Shown here: positions 8,691-16,964 of the stretch, piece by piece
How the letters are laid out: every line of letters begins with the position of its first letter
Position numbering within the stretch: position 1 is the first letter of the stretch
Source: Pigmentiphaga litoralis
Lineage (GTDB): Bacteria > Pseudomonadota > Gammaproteobacteria > Burkholderiales > Burkholderiaceae_B
DNA: 64,000 nucleotides
Direction: 5' to 3'
NCBI RefSeq assembly: GCF_013408655.1
Contig: NZ_JACCBP010000001.1
Span: 1,922,001 to 1,986,000, forward strand
Position numbers and translations under genes: made by a program
The notes under the pieces: generated by a model
Databases searched by the model: none
The model's input: the letters and a program-made list of their open reading frames with translations, nothing else
Told to the model about the DNA's origin: nothing

Positions 8691-9407
8691 TCAGACCCCC
8701 ATGTAGCGCGTCCACAGGCTGCGGTCGGCGGCCAGGTCGGGTGACGACCCGGTCCACACCACGTTGCCGCGTTCCAGGATCACATGGCGGTCGGCAAACT
8801 CCACCAGCCGTTCCACGTACTTGTCGACGATCAGCGTCGTCTGGCCAGCGGCCTTCAATTGGGTCAGGCAACGCCAGATTTCATCGCGGATGACCGGCGC
8901 CAGGCCTTCGGTCGCCTCATCCAGGATCAGCAGGCGCGGATTGGTGGACAGCGCCCGGCCGATCGCCAGCATCTGCTGCTCGCCACCCGACAGCTGGTTG
9001 CCCAGGTTCTGGGCGCGTTCCTTCAGCCGCGGAAACAGGCCGTAGATGCGGTCCAGCGTCCATTCGTCCTTGCGGCCGTTGCGGTTGTCGGCAAAGGCCA
9101 CCAGGTGTTCGCGCACGCTCAGGTTCGGGAAGCACTGGCGGCCTTCGGGCACGATGGCCATGCCCAGGCGCGCGATGGCGTCGGGGCGCATGCCCAGCGT
9201 GGATTTGCCGGTGAAGTGGATATCGCCGCCCTGCGGGGCCAGCGAGCCGACCAGGGTCTTGATCGTGGTGCTCTTGCCCATGCCGTTGCGGCCGAGCAGG
9301 GTCACGACCTCGCCTTCGCGGATATCGAAATCGATGCCGAACAGCACCTGGCTGGCGCCGTAGCCGGCTTCCAGGCCGCGGCAGGACAACAATGCGGGGG
9401 CGCTCAT
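8691..9407 (-). CDS. livF: branched-chain amino acid/aromatic-type ABC transporter ATP-binding protein, LivF type
   Basis: A 238-residue ATPase with Walker A LLGRNGMGKST, signature LSGGEQQMLAIGRAL and Walker B LLILDEATEGLAP. The EGLAP after Walker B is characteristic of LivF rather than LivG. It is the last gene of a livKHMGF set and overlaps livG by 4 bases (ATGA). HAAT-family transporters import branched-chain amino acids but also amides, urea and aromatic acids. Since this set lies directly downstream of a Rieske dioxygenase, an aromatic substrate is more likely than leucine; that is inference. Confidence 0.9.
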   Translation of the reverse strand: MSAPALLSCRGLEAGYGASQVLFGIDFDIREGEVVTLLGRNGMGKSTTIKTLVGSLAPQGGDIHFTGKSTLGMRPDAIARLGMAIVPEGRQCFPNLSVREHLVAFADNRNGRKDEWTLDRIYGLFPRLKERAQNLGNQLSGGEQQMLAIGRALSTNPRLLILDEATEGLAPVIRDEIWRCLTQLKAAGQTTLIVDKYVERLVEFADRHVILERGNVVWTGSSPDLAADRSLWTRYMGV

Positions 9408-10153
9408 GCGTGTGTCTCCGTGCCCAGGTAGACCCGTTGGACTTCGGGATTGGATTTGATGGCGGCGGCCGTGCCCGACGTCAGCACCTTGCCGTAGACC
9501 AGCACCGTGACGCGGTCGGCCAGCTGGAACACGGCATCCATGTCGTGTTCGATCAGCAAGATGGCCATGTCGGTACGCAGGCTGCGGATCAGTTCGATCA
9601 TGCGGGCGGATTCGTCTTGCCCCATGCCGGCCATGGGCTCATCCAGCAGCAGCAGTTTGGGCCGTGCGGCCAGGGCCAGCGCGACATCCAGCTTGCGCTG
9701 CCCGCCGTGCGGCAAGGCGCCGGCAATGTGGTCGAACTCGTGCTGCAGGCCGACCCGTTCGGCCAGGGCCATGGCGGTGTCGAGCAGTTGGTGGTCGTGC
9801 TCCCGGTTGCCCATGAAGCGGAAGCTGGTGCCGCTATGCGCCTGCGCGGCCAGCAGCAGGTTGTCGCGCACCGAGGCATCCCGGAAAATGCTGGTGACCT
9901 GAAAGCAGCGCGACAGGCCAGCCTTGACGCGCTGATTGGAACGCAGGCGCGTCAGATCCACGCCGTCCAGCTCCAGGCGGCCCGCATCGACCGGCAGCAG
10001 GCCTGAGATCAGGTTGACCAGCGTCGACTTGCCGGCGCCGTTCGGACCGATAAGCGCGTGGACTTCGTTCAGGCCGACGTCGAGATCGACGTGATCGGTA
10101 GCCGTCAGACCGCCAAACCGTTTGACCAGGCCCTGTGCTTGGAAAAGGCTCAT
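9404..10153 (-). CDS. livG: HAAT-family ABC transporter ATP-binding protein, LivG type
   Basis: A 249-residue ATPase starting MSLFQAQGLVKRFGGL with Walker A GPNGAGKST, a family signature region around HGGQRKLDVALALA and Walker B LLLLDEPMAGMG, the LivG version. It should pair with LivF to power import through LivHM. The ORF is open to 10363, but the start at 10153 overlaps the livM stop in an ATGA arrangement and begins with the usual family N-terminus. The signature motif reads PHGGQRK instead of the canonical LSGGQ, which is common in LivG-type proteins. Confidence 0.9.
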   Translation of the reverse strand: MSLFQAQGLVKRFGGLTATDHVDLDVGLNEVHALIGPNGAGKSTLVNLISGLLPVDAGRLELDGVDLTRLRSNQRVKAGLSRCFQVTSIFRDASVRDNLLLAAQAHSGTSFRFMGNREHDHQLLDTAMALAERVGLQHEFDHIAGALPHGGQRKLDVALALAARPKLLLLDEPMAGMGQDESARMIELIRSLRTDMAILLIEHDMDAVFQLADRVTVLVYGKVLTSGTAAAIKSNPEVQRVYLGTETHA

Positions 10154-11265
10154 GACGTCACCTTGGGGGAAGCCGCGGAAGAAGCCGCGGAAGAAGCCGC
10201 AGGGGAAACCGGCGTGTCGCGTGTGAACGACCGTTTGGCCCGCACGTCGGCCAGGGCGGCAATGCCGCGCGGCGCGAAGAACACCAGGAAGATCAGCAAG
10301 GCGCCCAGCGGCCAGTGCCAGTATTCGGTATAGCCGCGGAACAGCTCTTCCAGCGCGATCCACACGCCCGCGCCGATCGGACCGCCCCAGCGGCGGCCGA
10401 CGCCACCCAGCAGCACCATCACGATCATGGTGGCCGATTGCGTCCAGTTGATCACCGATGGGCTGACGAAGCTGTTGTGCGTGACCAGCAGCGCGCCGGC
10501 CAGACCCGCCAGTGCGCCGGCAATCACGAAGGCCACCAGCTGGATCGCGAACACCGGGTAGCCCAGGGCCAGCATGCGCGTTTCGTTGTCGCGCGTGCCG
10601 ACCAGGGCATGGCCGAAGCGCGACCGTGTCATCCGGTTCAGTCCCACGAACAGGATGGCGACGATCGCCAGCACCACCCAGTACAGCGTGGCATCGTTGG
10701 CACTGTCCAGTCCGAAACCCAGGGCCGGCCGTTGCGGCAGGTTGTAGCCGTCATCGCCGCCGTAGGCGTTGACCGAGACCGACACGTAATAGATCATCTG
10801 CGCGAAGGCGAGCGTGATCATGATGAAGTAGGCGCCGCGCGTGCGCAGCGACACCAGTCCGACCACCGCCGACACCAGGCCGGCCACCACCGCGGCCGCG
10901 CCCCACATGGCCCACGCCGACGTGAATCCGGCATCGGACATGGCGACCAGGGTGTAGGCACCCACGCCGATGAACCCGGCCTGGCCCAGCGCGACCATGC
11001 CGCCATAGCCAAGAATGAAGTTCAGGCCCGCCACGGCCAGCATGAAGATCAACGCGCGGCGCACGAAGCCGACGTAATAGTCCTGGCCCAGCGCCGGGGC
11101 GATCCAGGGCAAGGCGATCAGCAGGGCCAGCAGCAGCCATGGACCGATCTTGAGCAGGCGCGACATGACCGGACGGGTGTCGCGGGGCGCCGCATGGGCG
11201 GCGCGCGGCGTGGCAGCCGGTGTGGCCGCCGCGGGCGTGCCCACGGGAGGAATGACAGTAGACAT
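10150..11265 (-). CDS. livM: HAAT-family ABC transporter permease, LivM type
   Basis: A 371-residue permease with about eight to ten hydrophobic segments from residue 38 on and the LivM-type GYGGMVALGQAGFIGVGAYT motif. The start ATG 11265 follows a strong GAGGAG ribosome site. Both tails are unusual: residues 1-34 are alanine/proline-rich and the C-terminus ends in repeated AASS units encoded by three 12-bp DNA repeats (10169-10204). These tails are predicted cytosolic and unlikely to affect transport. It is the third gene of the leftward livKHMGF set, with livH 8 bases upstream. Confidence 0.88.
   Translation of the reverse strand: MSTVIPPVGTPAAATPAATPRAAHAAPRDTRPVMSRLLKIGPWLLLALLIALPWIAPALGQDYYVGFVRRALIFMLAVAGLNFILGYGGMVALGQAGFIGVGAYTLVAMSDAGFTSAWAMWGAAAVVAGLVSAVVGLVSLRTRGAYFIMITLAFAQMIYYVSVSVNAYGGDDGYNLPQRPALGFGLDSANDATLYWVVLAIVAILFVGLNRMTRSRFGHALVGTRDNETRMLALGYPVFAIQLVAFVIAGALAGLAGALLVTHNSFVSPSVINWTQSATMIVMVLLGGVGRRWGGPIGAGVWIALEELFRGYTEYWHWPLGALLIFLVFFAPRGIAALADVRAKRSFTRDTPVSPAASSAASSAASPKVTS
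10169..10204. repeat. three 12-bp tandem repeats in the 3' end of livM
   Basis: Two exact copies of GAAGCCGCGGAA and a third diverged copy (GAAGCCGCAGGG) lie head to tail. In the livM frame they encode alanine/serine units at the C-terminus of the permease. The repeat length is a multiple of three, so copy-number change would not shift the frame. Confidence 0.8.
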
Positions 11266-11273
11266 GATGCTCC

Positions 11274-12194
11274 TCAGGCTCGGGCAGGAAAGAGGCCGGC
11301 CGGCTTGAACGCCAGCACGCCTGCCATCAGCGCGTAGATCGCGATGCCGGTCAGCGCGGGCGCCAGGTCGGCGGCGATGCTGGGTGGCAGGGTGGCGCGC
11401 AGCATGGGCGGCAGGAAGGCACGGCCGGCAATGTCGACCAGGCCCACCAGCATGCTCGCGATGAACACGCCGCGGATCGACCCGATGCCGCCGATCACGA
11501 TCACCACCAGGGCGGGAATTAGGATGGCTTCACCCATGCCGATCTCGACCGCCGAAATCGGCCCCATCAGCGCACCGGCCACGGCGGCCAGCGCCGCGCC
11601 CAGCAGGAACACCCAGGTAAAGATGCCGCGCACCCGCACGCCCATCAATTCCGCCATCTTGCGGTTCGATGCGCCGGCGCGCACCAGCATGCCGACACGG
11701 GTGTGGTTGACCAGCAGGTACAGGCCCAGCGCAATGGCCAGGCCCGCGCCCAGGATCACCAGGCGGTAGGACGGATACGGCAGGTCGGGCAGGATCTGCA
11801 CCGGATTGGTCAGGCCGGCGGGTGTCGGCGCCATGAGGGGCGATGGACCCCAGATGGCCTTGACCACGTCGTCGGCAATCAGGATCACGCCAAAGGTCGC
11901 CATGACTTGCGCCAGGTGGTCGCGGCCATACAGGCGGCGCACCAGGAACAGTTCGAGCAGCAGCGCGACCAGCATGGTGACGGCCACGGCGGCCAGCACC
12001 GCGGCAATGAAACTGTTGGTCTGGGTGTGGACCGTGGCGGCCACATAGCCGCCCGCCATGAACAGCGAGCCGTGCGCCAGGTTCATGGTGTCCATGATGC
12101 CGAACACCAGCGTCAGGCCGGCCGCGAGCAGGAACAGCATGAAGCCGTACCCCAGGCCGTTGAGCAATTGCTCAATGACAAATATCGAATCCAT
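11274..12194 (-). CDS. livH: HAAT-family ABC transporter permease, LivH type
   Basis: A 306-residue permease starting MDSIFVIEQLLNGLGYGFML. The LivH hallmark FGIMDTMNLAHGSLFMAGGY is near residue 35, and about eight membrane segments follow. It forms the translocation channel with LivM. ATG 12194 is chosen over the longer frame (12275), whose extra residues are arginine-rich and unlike family starts. livK lies 99 bases upstream on the same strand. Confidence 0.9.
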   Translation of the reverse strand: MDSIFVIEQLLNGLGYGFMLFLLAAGLTLVFGIMDTMNLAHGSLFMAGGYVAATVHTQTNSFIAAVLAAVAVTMLVALLLELFLVRRLYGRDHLAQVMATFGVILIADDVVKAIWGPSPLMAPTPAGLTNPVQILPDLPYPSYRLVILGAGLAIALGLYLLVNHTRVGMLVRAGASNRKMAELMGVRVRGIFTWVFLLGAALAAVAGALMGPISAVEIGMGEAILIPALVVIVIGGIGSIRGVFIASMLVGLVDIAGRAFLPPMLRATLPPSIAADLAPALTGIAIYALMAGVLAFKPAGLFPARA

Positions 12195-12293
12195 ATTGTT
12201 CTGTATCCCGGATTGAAGCAGCCCTACGAACGAAGAAGGATGCCGCCGCGGGCGCCGCAGCGCCCCAGGCAACACCCCTCGTCGGAACGACCT

Positions 12294-13481
12294 TTACATC
12301 ATCTTGCAGGCGTCGTGATACGAGTCCTGATACTTCTCAAGGACCTTGCCCAGCGTCTTGTTGGTGATGACGCCTTGCGCATCCTTGCCGATCAGGCGGA
12401 CGTAATAGTCCTGGATCGGATAGTGGTTGTTGCCGTAGGTGTACTTGCCCCGGATCGACGAGTAGTTGGCCGCCTTGATCGCCTTGACCAGGGCCGGACG
12501 ATCCGCCACCTTGCCGCCCACGTCACGCACCGCGCCGTCCATGCCCATGATCACGTCAAAGGCCTGCGCGGCGTACAGCGACGGATAGCGCTTGTACTTT
12601 TCGCGGAACTTGGCCACGAAGGTCTTGCTCGCCGGGATATCCAGGTCATGCGACCAGATCGCGGTGTTGAACAGGCCCAGCATCGGCTCGCCCACGGCCT
12701 GGATGATGTCTTCGTCACCCGAAAACGCCGGCGCGATCAGCGTGATGTCTTTCGACAGGCCGGCCGCCACGAATTGCTTGATGAAGTTGATGCCCATCGC
12801 GCCCGGCAGGAAGAAGTACAGCGAGTCGGGCTTGGCCGAACGCAGTTGCGCCAGTTCGGCCGAATAATCCAGCTGGCCCAGCTTGGTGTAGATCTCGTCG
12901 GCTACGTTACCCGTGTAGCGGCGCTTGAAACCGGTCAGGCCGTCCTTGCCGGCCGGGTAGTTCGGCGCGATCAGCACGGTCTTCTTGTAGTTCTTGTCGG
13001 ACGCGAACTTGCCCGCGGATTCGTGCACGGTGTCGTTCTGGTAGGTGCCGAAGAAGTAGGCGTTGCACTGCGCGCCGGCATATTGGCTGGGGCCGGGGTT
13101 GCTAGAAATGTAGGGCACCTTGGCAGCAAACAGCGCAGGGCCGACGGCCAGCGCCACGTTCGATCCGGTCGGGCCGCTGAACAGGTCGATCTTGTCGCGC
13201 TGGATCCAGCGTTCCACCAACTGGCGGGCCTGGTCGGGGTTGCCTGCCATGTCGGTCTGCAGGAACTCGGCAGGCTGGCCGCCGAGCTTGTTGCCCAGCA
13301 TTTCAATCGCCAGGTTGAAGCCGTCGCGCTGATCGGCGCCCGCGGCGGCGAACGGGCCGGAGATGTCGATCGCCAGGCCGACCTTGATCGGCGCGGCCGA
13401 AGCGGCAGCGGCAGCCGTGACCAGGCCGAGGGTCGCGCAAGCAAGGGCCAGACGCTTCATGACTAGTGCGTGTTCGAACAT
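12294..13481 (-). CDS. livK: periplasmic substrate-binding protein of the HAAT transporter (LivK/Peripla_BP_6 family)
   Basis: A 395-residue type I periplasmic binding protein with a Sec signal ending ASAAP, then IKVGLAIDISGPFAAAGADQ, the typical ligand-binding domain start. ATG 13481 has a GGAG ribosome site about nine bases upstream; ATG 13460 (MKRLALACA) would give a cleaner signal peptide but lacks a site. Such proteins set the substrate of the transporter. It follows the Rieske ferredoxin gene by 43 bases on the same strand, so it is probably co-transcribed with the dioxygenase and binds that enzyme's substrate or a precursor. Aromatic-acid binding is inferred from context only. Confidence 0.9.
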   Translation of the reverse strand: MFEHALVMKRLALACATLGLVTAAAAASAAPIKVGLAIDISGPFAAAGADQRDGFNLAIEMLGNKLGGQPAEFLQTDMAGNPDQARQLVERWIQRDKIDLFSGPTGSNVALAVGPALFAAKVPYISSNPGPSQYAGAQCNAYFFGTYQNDTVHESAGKFASDKNYKKTVLIAPNYPAGKDGLTGFKRRYTGNVADEIYTKLGQLDYSAELAQLRSAKPDSLYFFLPGAMGINFIKQFVAAGLSKDITLIAPAFSGDEDIIQAVGEPMLGLFNTAIWSHDLDIPASKTFVAKFREKYKRYPSLYAAQAFDVIMGMDGAVRDVGGKVADRPALVKAIKAANYSSIRGKYTYGNNHYPIQDYYVRLIGKDAQGVITNKTLGKVLEKYQDSYHDACKMM

Positions 13482-13524
13482 TGCGGGTGCTCCGAAAGGA
13501 TGGGGACTGCAAAAAAGGACGAAA

Positions 13525-13863
13525 TCAGGCTGCCGTACTGACCTGCACCCGGCCGTCGACCACCCGGACAGGGAATACCTTGACAGCCTTGGTCACCGGT
13601 TCGCTCATGGGCTCGCCGGTGCGGATCGCAAACTTGCCCTGGTGCAAGGGGCACTCGATACAGTCATCTTCAATGAAGCCGTCGGACAGCTTGGTGCGGC
13701 CGTGCGTGCACTTGTCGCGCAAGGCAAACAGGTCCTCTCCGATACGGAACACGGCGATCTCGATGCCGTCGGCAACGACCGGGGCGACCTCGCCATCATC
13801 GAAATCGGCGGGCGCGCCAATGTCGAACCATTCGGGCGCGTCTTGGGAAAGCTCTTCAGACAT
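13525..13863 (-). CDS. Rieske [2Fe-2S] ferredoxin of a ring-hydroxylating dioxygenase
   Basis: A 112-residue Rieske protein. Cluster ligands are C52-x-H54 (KCTHG) and C71-x-x-H74 (CPLHQG). Small Rieske ferredoxins of this size pass electrons from a reductase to the terminal oxygenase. ATG 13863 has a fair ribosome site (ACGGAAT); ATG 13878 is an alternative adding five residues. It is the third gene of the alpha-beta-ferredoxin set, 18 bases after the beta gene. The flavoprotein reductase that should feed it is not in the window. Confidence 0.92.
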   Translation of the reverse strand: MSEELSQDAPEWFDIGAPADFDDGEVAPVVADGIEIAVFRIGEDLFALRDKCTHGRTKLSDGFIEDDCIECPLHQGKFAIRTGEPMSEPVTKAVKVFPVRVVDGRVQVSTAA

Positions 13864-13881
13864 GGTGGATTCCGTCAACGA

Positions 13882-14355
13882 TCAGATGGGCGTGGCGAGC
13901 AGGGTCTGCACGCGCGACGTGTCGAACACCGCGCTCTTGCGCTTGTATTTCCAGCCTTCGCCGGTGCGCACCACGACGTCCTTGTAGACGCCAGCCTGAT
14001 ACACGAAGGACTCGCCATTGCCGCGCGTCTGCACCACGACATAGTTCGATGTCGTCTCGACCGTGTCGGCATCGATCTGCGTGATCTGCATGCCCGACGT
14101 CATGTGGCGGTAGGTGTGTTCTTCGTAGATGTTGGCGTGGCGCAGCGACAGCACGCGGTCGCGCAGCATGCGCTGGCTGTCGCAATAGATCACGCCGATC
14201 TTCAGTCCCATGTCGGCGTTTTCTTTCGGAATGATTTCGTAGAAGCAGTCTTCCACGAACAGCGTGGGCCACTCTTCCAACTGGTCGTTATCGAGCACGC
14301 TCACGTACCGTTCCTGCAGACTGTGCATCTCGAACCACAACAGCATTTTTTCCAT
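13882..14355 (-). CDS. ring-hydroxylating dioxygenase beta (small) subunit
   Basis: A 157-residue protein of the SnoaL-like/NTF2-fold beta subunits of group II-III Rieske dioxygenases: LEEWPTLFVEDCFYEIIPKE near residue 28 and YRHMTSGMQI in the middle. The beta subunit has a structural role in the alpha3beta3 hexamer. ATG 14355 is preceded by AGGTGAG, so it is preferred over an upstream GTG at 14364. The gene lies 19 bases after the alpha-subunit gene. Confidence 0.92.
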   Translation of the reverse strand: MEKMLLWFEMHSLQERYVSVLDNDQLEEWPTLFVEDCFYEIIPKENADMGLKIGVIYCDSQRMLRDRVLSLRHANIYEEHTYRHMTSGMQITQIDADTVETTSNYVVVQTRGNGESFVYQAGVYKDVVVRTGEGWKYKRKSAVFDTSRVQTLLATPI

Positions 14356-14374
14356 CGTTCTCACCTGTCTTTAA

Positions 14375-15646
14375 TCAATAGCCCATCAGCTTCTGGTAAC
14401 CCACCCAGAAACGGCGGATCAGGCTTTCGGTCACCATGGTGTCCTGCAGCTCCGGCTTGTCGCGCGCCATGGCGATCAGCGACGTGGCGTCGCCATCACG
14501 CACGGTGCCGCGCTGGACCAGCTCAGTGGCTTCGGTGTCTTCCATCGAGATGTAGCCGGCCGGGCCCACCAGGTTGGCCTGCTTGATCCGCAGCGCGCGC
14601 ATTTCCGGCGTGTCGTCGGTGTAGCCAAAGAAGTGGAAGATCAGCTCGAAGTTGTCCGGCCCCTTGGGCAGCAGCTGGCGGGCGACCAGCGTGTTGTGGA
14701 TCTGCTGGATCACCAGTTGCGGAAAGATCGGCTGGATGTGGTTGGTCATGTCCTCGTCAAATTCCGAGATCATGCCCAGCACCGAGTCGTCTTCCAGCGC
14801 GAAACCTTCATCGAACGAACGGATGGCCTGCGTCTTGTAGGCCGACGACGTGTCGTCTTCGGTCTTGGTCGCGGTGATCACGCTGTGCAGCCCGGACTTG
14901 GCGTCGGGGATCGTGCGCGCCTTCATCCCCACGCGGAAGATGTTGAAGGTGGTGTGGAACAGGTGCAGCAGGCTGGCGTGATAGGGATCCTTCACGTTTT
15001 CCAGGTACAGCTTCCAGTTCGACTTGGAATACTGGCGCGTGCAGCCCAGGTATTCGACCGGCTTGTGGAACACGCGGTCCACGAATGGGCGCATTTCCGG
15101 ACCGATGTAGTCGGCCAGCGGCTCGACGATCGGGCTGAACGTGGCAAACACCAAGCCCTTGTAGCTCTCGACGCGCAGCTGGCGCATCGCGTGGTCTTTC
15201 GGGTTGAAGTCAGCCGGCATGCCGGGGCTGCCACCCTTCTGTCCGCGGCGGAACGGCACGCCTTCCAGGTTGCCCTTGGTGTCGTAGCTCCACTGGTGAT
15301 AGACACAGGAATGGCTGGACGCATTGCCCCGCGACTTGCGGCAGACGATCGCGCCGCGGTGCGCGCAGCGGTTGACCCAGGCGGCCAGCTCGCCTTCGGC
15401 GGTACGGGTCACCACCACCGGCGTATCGCCAATGAAGGTGCTCTTGAAGTCGTTGGGATTCGGGATTTCGGCTTCGAGCGCCAGGAAGCTCCAGGTCGGA
15501 CCGCGAAAGATCTTTTCCTGTTCCTGTTCGTAGACTTCCTGAGAACTGAACACCTTATAGGGCACTGCCGCACCATCAGCGTGCGGAAAGCGCAGCATGG
15601 GGTGTTCGGTAGCGGCCGATTGGCCTGTTTCCTGTACTGCGTCCAT
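14375..15646 (-). CDS. ring-hydroxylating dioxygenase alpha (large) subunit, anthranilate/salicylate-type
   Basis: A 423-residue terminal oxygenase subunit. The Rieske ligands are C94-x-H96 (CAHRG) and C114-x-x-H117 (CVYHQWSYD). The mononuclear iron site is ENVKDPYHASLLH with H223 and H228, and D220 is the bridging aspartate. EGVPFRRGQKGG and LEAEIPNPNDFKSTFIG resemble the anthranilate dioxygenase AndAc and salicylate 5-hydroxylase NagG group. It would dihydroxylate or hydroxylate an aromatic carboxylate. ATG 15646 has a strong GGAGGTT ribosome site. The divergent regulator and XylS-like boxes upstream suggest induction by the aromatic substrate. Exact substrate cannot be fixed from sequence. 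Confidence 0.9.
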   Translation of the reverse strand: MDAVQETGQSAATEHPMLRFPHADGAAVPYKVFSSQEVYEQEQEKIFRGPTWSFLALEAEIPNPNDFKSTFIGDTPVVVTRTAEGELAAWVNRCAHRGAIVCRKSRGNASSHSCVYHQWSYDTKGNLEGVPFRRGQKGGSPGMPADFNPKDHAMRQLRVESYKGLVFATFSPIVEPLADYIGPEMRPFVDRVFHKPVEYLGCTRQYSKSNWKLYLENVKDPYHASLLHLFHTTFNIFRVGMKARTIPDAKSGLHSVITATKTEDDTSSAYKTQAIRSFDEGFALEDDSVLGMISEFDEDMTNHIQPIFPQLVIQQIHNTLVARQLLPKGPDNFELIFHFFGYTDDTPEMRALRIKQANLVGPAGYISMEDTEATELVQRGTVRDGDATSLIAMARDKPELQDTMVTESLIRRFWVGYQKLMGY

Positions 15647-15710
15647 ATGAACCTCCGCGAATATCAAAAAACCGTATTGAGGTCATTGTGGGCAGCTACC
15701 TATTGCGGCT

Positions 15711-15757
15711 CTAGCCGTTTCTGGCAGTATGGCCTCACCCCTAGCCATTTCTCGCAG
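15711..15757 (-). promoter_or_regulatory. two XylS-like boxes (TGCN-N6-GGCTA) upstream of the dioxygenase operon
   Basis: On the reverse strand CTGCCAGAAACGGCTAG (15727-15711) and CTGCGAGAAATGGCTAG (15757-15741) are direct repeats with 15 of 17 bases identical, 30 bp apart. Both fit TGCN-N6-GGCTA, close to the TGCA-N6-GGNTA half-sites known for XylS/BenR-type activators. A weak promoter (TAGAGC, 17-base spacer, CACAAT at 15690-15685) would place the -35 overlapping the proximal box by three bases, the usual geometry for these activators. The divergent AraC-family protein is the obvious binder. Confidence 0.7.
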
Positions 15758-15858
15758 GTTTCCACGTATCCGACGCAAGCAACGGTTGTGCCAAATGGCG
15801 CAATTCTTGCTTTGTGTTCAGCTCCCCTGCTTTAACGCCTGCTGCCGATGGACACCGT

Positions 15859-16824
15859 ATGATTTCTGCCAAGCGTTTCGAACCGATTGCCCTGCGTCAG
15901 GCCCGACTGTTCGAGTCCGACGACCTGGACCGGACCCGCGACCAGGTATCGCGCGTCATGCAGCCGCATCGCCTGGTGCCCGGCGCCAGCGGCAGCGTCC
16001 GGTCGCATATGGACTTCGTTCGCGTGGGCGGGATCGGCATGGGGGCGCTCAATTTCGGCGCCGCCATGCAGGTGGATACGGGCCACCTGGACGACTACTA
16101 CCTGTTGATGTTCTGTCTGACCGGCCATGCCGACGCCCACGTCGACGGCCAGGCCGTGGCGGTCAACCAGGCGCGCGGCATGATCTGTTCGCCCGAGCGC
16201 CCCTTTGCGGCCATGCTGTCGGCCGATTGCGAGCAGTTCATGCTGCGCATCGACCGCGCCACCGTGGCCGCGCACACCGGCGCAAACCGCCTGGTGTTCG
16301 ACCGCGAACTGGATCTGGACAGCGCCGCGCTCCAGCCCTGGCTGGCCCAGCTGCGCGCCATGGCGACGTCGCCGGAACTGCTCCAGTGCGCCATGCAGAA
16401 TCCCAAGATCGCGGTCGAACTCGAACGCCTGCTGATCTGCCTGCTGACCACGGGACAGCGCTGGTCCGACGAAGCCGATCTTGTCACCCCCACCATTGCG
16501 CCGCGCTGCGTGCGCAAGGCCGAATCCTTCATTGAAGAACGCGCGAGCGACGCCATCCGCCTGGAAGACATCGCCGCGGCGGCCGACGTGCCCGTGCGCA
16601 CCCTGCTGGCGGGCTTTCGGCGCTTTCGCGACATCACGCCGATGCAGTACCTGCGCGACGTGCGCCTGGGCCAGGCCCGCGACCTGCTGCGCCGCGCCCC
16701 GGCCGGCAGCAGCGTGTCGGCCATTGCGCTGGACTGCGGATTCCTGCATCTGGGCCGCTTTGCGCAGGCCTACCAGCAGCGCTTTGGCGAGTCGCCTTCC
16801 GAGACGCTGCGCCGGTCCTGTTGA
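15859..16824 (+). CDS. AraC/XylS-family transcriptional activator
   Basis: A 321-residue regulator. Residues 1-200 form an AraC_binding_2-type sensor domain; the C-terminal 100 residues are the double helix-turn-helix, with IRLEDIAAAADVPVRTLLAGFRRF (in two parts) and the family signature ending FGESPSETLRR. The start is set at ATG 15859; a GTG at 15814 is in frame. It is divergent from the dioxygenase-liv operon across a 212-base gap holding two XylS-like boxes. By analogy with AndR, an AraC-type activator of anthranilate dioxygenase genes in Burkholderia, it should activate that operon when substrate is present. The analogy is inference. Confidence 0.9.
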   Translation: MISAKRFEPIALRQARLFESDDLDRTRDQVSRVMQPHRLVPGASGSVRSHMDFVRVGGIGMGALNFGAAMQVDTGHLDDYYLLMFCLTGHADAHVDGQAVAVNQARGMICSPERPFAAMLSADCEQFMLRIDRATVAAHTGANRLVFDRELDLDSAALQPWLAQLRAMATSPELLQCAMQNPKIAVELERLLICLLTTGQRWSDEADLVTPTIAPRCVRKAESFIEERASDAIRLEDIAAAADVPVRTLLAGFRRFRDITPMQYLRDVRLGQARDLLRRAPAGSSVSAIALDCGFLHLGRFAQAYQQRFGESPSETLRRSC

Positions 16825-16850
16825 CCGCCGGGGGGCTCCACGCCGTCAAT

Positions 16851-16881
16851 TTGTCCGCGACGGCGTCCTACCTTCTATAAT
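16851..16881 (+). promoter_or_regulatory. probable promoter of leuS-lptE-holA
   Basis: A perfect -10 TATAAT (16876-16881) with TTGTCC (16851-16856) 19 bases upstream. The spacer is longer than ideal, so the -35 is uncertain, but the -10 is convincing. It lies 83 bases before the leuS start. Confidence 0.55.
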
Positions 16882-16964
16882 GCCGGGTTGAGCCAGACGC
16901 GAGCGATCACCGCCGCGTCGGTCGCCGCTATTTCAGCGCCCCTCTTTTCAGGCCCCCGGACACC

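Noticed and set aside
7133..8893. 586-residue open frame opposite uvrD
   Set aside because: Same antisense shadow; no motif and it spans past the uvrD start into livF antisense.
11703..13466. 587-residue open frame opposite livH-livK
   Set aside because: Shadow frame crossing two well-supported genes on the other strand.
15814..15858. GTG start 15 codons upstream for the AraC-type regulator
   Set aside because: No ribosome site and the added residues are not family-like; ATG 15859 kept, with doubt.
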